Origin: Oscillospiraceae bacterium
GTDB lineage: Bacteria > Bacillota > Clostridia > Oscillospirales > Ruminococcaceae
Length of the DNA stretch: 7,529 bases
Direction: 5' to 3'
Assembly (NCBI GenBank): GCA_031260615.1
Contig: JAISLG010000044.1
Coordinates: 1-7,529, forward strand
This document shows, one piece after another, positions 4,793-7,529 of this stretch. Position numbers and translations under genes: made by a program. Position 1 is the stretch's first letter; each line of letters starts with the position of its first letter. The notes under the pieces are model-generated. The model did no database searches and was not told the DNA's origin. It saw only the letters and a program-made list of their open reading frames with translations.

Positions 4793-6231
4793 ACTGATAA
4801 CTCCGCCTTTTCCCCGAGTATGTCGGCGTATTTTGCCAGTAGCGGTCGGATAATGTCGGCTAAATAACTCTGTACTTGCTCCGCCGAATATCCCGTGTAG
4901 TGTTCGGGTTTCAGTTCGGACAGTATTTGTGCCTCCGTCAAGCCGAATGCCGAGTCGGCGGCTATCCGCGCAATCAAGTCGTTTTCGCCGCCGTCCTGCT
5001 TGATTACTGCCGCCGCCGCAACCGAATGTTCCCGTATCTTTTCGTGCAATTCCTGTCGGTCGCCACCATTTTTTACGGCAGTCATCATAATATTTTCGGT
5101 TGCCATAAACGGCAATTCCTTTTCGAGCCGCGCCGTAATAACTTTCGGGTATACTACCAAACCCGCCGTCACGTTTAGTAGTATGTTGAGTATCGCATCG
5201 ACCCCTAAAAAGCCCTCCGCTACCGCAATTCTCTTGTTCGCGCTGTCGTCAAGCGTACGCTCAAACCACTGCGTTCCAGCGGTAAATGCCGGGTTCAGTG
5301 TGTTCGTAATTACATACCGCGACAACGCGCAAATGCGCTCGCACCGCATAGGATTGCGCTTATACGGCATCGCGGACGACCCAATTTGGTTCTTCTCGAA
5401 CGGTTCTTCAATCTCCTTGAAGTTCGCGAGTAACCGTATGTCATTCGCGAATTTCATCGCGGATTGTGCAATCCCCGACAGCGCGTTTAATACGTTTGCG
5501 TCTACTTTCCGCGAATACGTCTGCCCCGAAACAGGCACAGTATTTGTCGGAGCAAAGCCCATTTCGACAGCGATAAGGGATTCCAATTCACGCGCCTTGT
5601 CGAATGACAATCCGAGTTCCTTGAAACTCGCCTGTGTCCCCGTAGTACCCTTTTGCCCGAGTAATTTCAGCGTAGATATGCGGTATTCTACTTCCTCGAA
5701 GTCGATAAGGAGTTCGTTAAGCCATAGTGCGGCGCGTTTCCCGACAGTAGTAGGTTGCGCGGGTTGCAGGTGCGTGTAAGCAAGGCACGGGAATTCCTTG
5801 TATTTGTCCGCAAAATCGGCTAAATTCGCGATAACATTCAGCAGTTTCCGCCGTACAATCTCCAACCCGTCACGCATTATTATAACATCGGTGTTATCTC
5901 CGACATAGCAAGAGGTTGCGCCAAGGTGGATAATGGGCTTGGCAACGGGGCAAGTTACGCCATAAGCGTAGACTTGTGCCATTACATCGTGGCGTGTAAC
6001 CTTTTCACGTTCGGCGGCAATTTCGAGTTCGGCGTCGGTAATTTCAGTGTGCGCCGACAATTCGGCTACCTGTTCGGCAGTCACGGGTAACCCTAAATTA
6101 TGCTCGGCTTTCGCTAACGCCGCCCATAACTTCCGCGATGTACTCCACTTTTTCCGCGCGGAAAAGTTCCGTTGCATCTCCTCGCTCGCGTATCGTGTGC
6201 AAAACGGGCTTTCATATTTGTCGTTGTTCAT
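4789..6231 (-). CDS. purB: Adenylosuccinate lyase (ADSL-like branch)
   Basis: PurB removes fumarate from SAICAR, giving AICAR, and from adenylosuccinate, giving AMP. The 480-aa product belongs to the fumarase/aspartase superfamily. Visible motifs are RHDVMA (80-85, catalytic-region His81), [14 protein letters not shown] (102-115), [14 protein letters not shown] (153-166, His154) and the signature loop [11 protein letters not shown] (284-294) with its catalytic Ser at 285/286. [13 protein letters not shown] (322-334) and VVYPKV (359-364) follow the vertebrate enzyme closely, as does the length. This points to the animal ADSL-like branch rather than the shorter B. subtilis type. An in-frame stop at 6235-6237 fixes ATG 6231 as the start. 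The only ribosome site seen, AAGGA (6245-6249), is 13 nt away, which is unusually far. No clear promoter lies in the 90 bp up to hicB. Confidence 0.97.
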   Translation of the reverse strand: MNNDKYESPFCTRYASEEMQRNFSARKKWSTSRKLWAALAKAEHNLGLPVTAEQVAELSAHTEITDAELEIAAEREKVTRHDVMAQVYAYGVTCPVAKPIIHLGATSCYVGDNTDVIIMRDGLEIVRRKLLNVIANLADFADKYKEFPCLAYTHLQPAQPTTVGKRAALWLNELLIDFEEVEYRISTLKLLGQKGTTGTQASFKELGLSFDKARELESLIAVEMGFAPTNTVPVSGQTYSRKVDANVLNALSGIAQSAMKFANDIRLLANFKEIEEPFEKNQIGSSAMPYKRNPMRCERICALSRYVITNTLNPAFTAGTQWFERTLDDSANKRIAVAEGFLGVDAILNILLNVTAGLVVYPKVITARLEKELPFMATENIMMTAVKNGGDRQELHEKIREHSVAAAAVIKQDGGENDLIARIAADSAFGLTEAQILSELKPEHYTGYSAEQVQSYLADIIRPLLAKYADILGEKAELSV

Positions 6232-6272
6232 AGATTATTTACATTCCTTATATAGTGGGATTATTCGCAAAT

Positions 6273-6295
6273 CGGCGGCGCGCATTGTGCCGCCG
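6273..6295. other. GC-rich hairpin in the hicB-purB gap
   Basis: CGGCGGC (6273-6279) pairs with GCCGCCG (6289-6295), extended inward by a G-U and a C-G pair around a GCATT loop. In the - strand transcript it lies about 40 nt before the purB start. There is no T-tract, so it is not a standard terminator; it may affect mRNA processing or stability. Confidence 0.7.
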
Positions 6296-6305
6296 TAGGC
6301 TTGCT

Positions 6306-6326
6306 GATAAACGCTGAGCGTTTATC
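6306..6326. other. Perfect inverted repeat covering the hicB stop codon
   Basis: GATAAACGCT (6306-6315) and AGCGTTTATC (6317-6326) are exact inverse copies; allowing a TGA loop, the stem is 9 bp. The hicB stop codon (6322-6324) lies within it. No U-tract follows on the - strand. It could be a weak terminator, an end-protecting 3' structure for the hicAB part of the mRNA, or a DNA-binding palindrome. Confidence 0.75.
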
Positions 6327-6717
6327 CCGATACGGAGTATTTACCGAGTTGCTCTATAAGTGCATTTTGCAATACTTGTGAGAAGTTAATATTTTTTGCG
6401 AGTGCCTTTTCGTTTAGCCAAGTTGGAATTGTCAAGGTTTTCTTAACGGCGCGTGTTTCATTTTGTCGGCGGTATTCGTCCGTATCGGCATATACATAAC
6501 TAACAAACCCGACATTTGCTGTTAAATTACGGCTCGGCTCGGGTATTTCCCCGTGTTCCTTTTCGGTAAGATACAACCACATAGAAACGGCGTCCTCCGC
6601 CATTTCTATCGCTTCGGGGAGCGTATCCCCGAACGTAAAGCACCCTTTCAAATCGGGTACGGACACCAAAACTTTGCCTTGTTCCTCGGTAAATATCGCC
6701 TGATACGCGTATTTCAT
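6322..6717 (-). CDS. hicB: HicB family antitoxin
   Basis: HicB neutralises the HicA mRNA interferase and usually represses its own operon. The 131-aa product has the N-terminal HicB fold (residues 1-70) with the hallmark PDLKGCFTFGDT (21-32) followed by EAIEMAEDAVSMWL. Residues about 91-124 (KKTLTIPTWLNEKA...FSQVLQNAL) look like a C-terminal ribbon-helix-helix/Arc-type DNA-binding segment, so it should bind operator DNA itself. A very strong AGGAGG (6723-6728) lies 5 nt before the ATG and overlaps the hicA stop codon, coupling the two genes. The length is typical of the longer HicB type. Confidence 0.95.
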   Translation of the reverse strand: MKYAYQAIFTEEQGKVLVSVPDLKGCFTFGDTLPEAIEMAEDAVSMWLYLTEKEHGEIPEPSRNLTANVGFVSYVYADTDEYRRQNETRAVKKTLTIPTWLNEKALAKNINFSQVLQNALIEQLGKYSVSG

Positions 6718-6726
6718 AACTCCCTC

Positions 6727-6912
6727 CTATTTCTTTTTTATATCGGCGGCATTTAATATATTATTCAGCGTGCCGACAGGAATATCTGTCCCGTGCCTTG
6801 GTACAGGTATTTTTACGCCCGTCCCAGCCTTTTCATAGGCATCGTGTTTCGCGCCGTGCGTAATACGCCACCCGTTTTTTGTCATTATTTTATCAAGTTC
6901 TCGTTTCGTCAT
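6727..6912 (-). CDS. hicA: HicA family toxin (mRNA interferase)
   Basis: HicA is a small double-stranded-RNA-binding-fold RNase that cuts mRNA when free of HicB. The 61-aa product has the family layout: an N-terminal helix (TKRELDKIMTKNGW), the GAKHDAY strand with the catalytic-position His23, then VPRH and GTLNNIL. The chosen ATG at 6912 follows GGCGAGGAGTAT, giving an AGGAG site close to the start. The frame stays open upstream to 7068, but the extra residues fit no HicA, and the consensus promoter at 6994-7023 lies inside that extension. The stop (6727-6729) is 9 bp before hicB, in the toxin-first order usual for hicAB. It looks intact and likely active. Confidence 0.95.
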   Translation of the reverse strand: MTKRELDKIMTKNGWRITHGAKHDAYEKAGTGVKIPVPRHGTDIPVGTLNNILNAADIKKK

Positions 6913-6993
6913 ATACTCCTCGCCAGTCGCTCTGTCGCAAAAATACGGAGTGTTTTTAGTGGCGTTGCGGTATAGTTGTACTCCCACGCGTAT

Positions 6994-7023
6994 ATTATAA
7001 GACGTGTTAATACGGATTGTCAA
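6994..7023 (-). promoter_or_regulatory. Consensus sigma-A promoter of hicAB
   Basis: On the - strand TTGACA (7023-7018) and TATAAT (6999-6994) are both perfect consensus boxes with 18-bp spacing. Transcription should start near 6987, leaving about a 75-nt leader before hicA. Such a strong promoter fits a toxin-antitoxin operon held down by autorepression. Confidence 0.9.
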
Positions 7024-7049
7024 TATTAAAAAATTGCAATCAATATTGA
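7020..7049. promoter_or_regulatory. Candidate HicB operator pair over the hicAB -35 box
   Basis: TCAATATT occurs at 7020-7027 and 7040-7047, exactly 20 bp apart, or two helical turns. The distal copy extends to a perfect 10-bp palindrome, TCAATATTGA (7040-7049); the proximal one matches it at 9 of 10 positions and overlaps the -35 box. The layout suits two HicB dimers on one face of the DNA. Assignment to HicB is inferred from position. Confidence 0.55.
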
Positions 7050-7115
7050 AACATATACAGGTTGTCAAGGCGTGTTGTAGATTGCTGTGTTATCCTGCAT
7101 TTTTATTATTGCAAT
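7033..7115. repeat. Duplicated 8-bp palindrome in the divergent promoter region
   Basis: The perfect palindrome ATTGCAAT occurs at 7033-7040, between the two TCAATATT copies, and again at 7108-7115, overlapping the candidate -35 box of the rightward gene. The two lie 75 bp apart in otherwise unique AT-rich DNA. They may be binding sites of one regulator. Confidence 0.5.
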
Positions 7116-7137
7116 ATAATTAAATGTCTGATAAAAT
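7109..7137 (+). promoter_or_regulatory. Candidate promoter of the penicillin-binding protein gene
   Basis: TTGCAA (7109-7114) and TAAAAT (7132-7137) have ideal 17-bp spacing, matching consensus at 4 and 5 of 6 bases. A start near 7145 leaves about a 75-nt leader. An alternative -10, TATAAT at 7146-7151, has no good -35. The leader holds two small inverted repeats: GCAAT/ATTGC (7162-7176) and GGGC/GCCC (7190-7201). Confidence 0.5.
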
Positions 7138-7218
7138 GGTATGTGTATAATTGTAAAGGTAGCAATCCTTTATTGCCCCTTTTATGTTTGGGCGTTTGCC
7201 CTCTAATGTAGGTATTAT

Positions 7219-7529
7219 TTGAAAAGCACAATCTTCGACCCCGAGTACAATTCCGACTACACGCCGCCGCCGATAAGCGCGCGTGTCAGCGCGTGGTTTC
7301 GGGATTACTTCCGCAAGCAGTTCACCAAAGAAAATTGGATAAAGGCTGTCAAACACCAGTATGGGTTGTGGCGTGCCGGGCTTGCTACGCTCGCTAATTT
7401 AGTGTTCTCTGTCGTGTTAGCGATTCTTGTGACGGGTACGGTCGTCGCCGTTACACTCACCGTCTATGTAATGTCGTTCGCCGATTCCGCCGCCGATATT
7501 ACACTCACCGCCGCCGACCTTACCTATTC
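7219..7529 (+). CDS. Class A penicillin-binding protein, N-terminal part (3' end outside window)
   Basis: Only the first 103 residues are present. Residues 1-50 are a cytoplasmic, charged region rich in Asp, Arg and Lys, with a PPP turn near 16. Residues about 54-86 are a long hydrophobic signal anchor. The text after it (SFADSAADITLTAADLTY) matches the stretch that precedes the transglycosylase domain in Clostridia PBP1-type enzymes. Such enzymes polymerise and cross-link peptidoglycan outside the membrane. The catalytic domains lie outside the window, so the call rests on the N-terminal layout. The start is TTG with AGG (7210-7212) at a 6-nt spacing; an in-frame TAA at 7204-7206 rules out an earlier start, and no ATG is near. 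The gene diverges from hicAB. Confidence 0.7.
   Translation, partial: MKSTIFDPEYNSDYTPPPISARVSAWFRDYFRKQFTKENWIKAVKHQYGLWRAGLATLANLVFSVVLAILVTGTVVAVTLTVYVMSFADSAADITLTAADLTY

Noticed and set aside
5000..5779. 259-aa protein on the + strand
   Set aside because: It is antisense to purB, whose motifs are intact over the whole interval.
6727..7068. Longer HicA starting at 7068
   Set aside because: The extra 52 residues match nothing in HicA, and the consensus promoter lies inside them. ATG 6912 has its own AGGAG site.
7120..7356. 78-aa protein on the - strand
   Set aside because: It is antisense to the PBP start, which has membrane-anchor features and a fitting ribosome site. The - strand reading has neither.

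Overview
The window looks like chromosomal DNA of a Bacillota bacterium, most likely an uncultured Clostridia-type gut or anaerobic organism. The pointers are purine-rich Shine-Dalgarno sites, TTG start codons, sigma-A-type promoters, a lipoprotein with a DUF4854-like tail, and the start of a class A penicillin-binding protein (PBP). The taxonomic call is an inference; no rRNA or marker gene beyond purB and hisI is present.

Left half (+ strand, 1-4364). It opens with the C-terminal 149 residues of an unrecognised protein. Next is a 488-aa membrane-anchored, zinc-ribbon-containing GTPase of the TRAFAC type, resembling the DO-GTPase2 group known from GTPase-based bacterial conflict systems. A 586-bp non-coding stretch (1987-2572) follows and stacks four unrelated repeat structures: a G4-forming heptamer array, a GC-rich three-hairpin element, a 9-bp array and an eleven-unit 16-bp array. 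After it come a lipoprotein with a long acidic Thr/Ser/Asp/Glu linker, a 68-aa two-helix membrane peptide and a 290-aa multi-pass membrane protein. These three genes are closely spaced and look co-transcribed. A strong bidirectional terminator (4383-4419) closes this side.

Right half (- strand, 6912 down to 4475). A hicA-hicB type II toxin-antitoxin pair sits behind a perfect consensus promoter with palindromic candidate operators. It is followed by purB (adenylosuccinate lyase of the animal ADSL-like branch) and hisI (phosphoribosyl-AMP cyclohydrolase), which overlap by 4 bp. The stop codon of hisI lies inside a 10-bp tandem array that runs up to the terminator. No strong terminator separates hicB from purB, so the toxin-antitoxin promoter may feed the two biosynthetic genes.

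Far right. A + strand PBP gene starts with TTG at 7219 and runs off the window. Its candidate promoter lies back to back with that of hicAB, and both carry the same 8-bp palindrome. The window has no tRNA, rRNA, CRISPR array, transposase or integrase that I can support.
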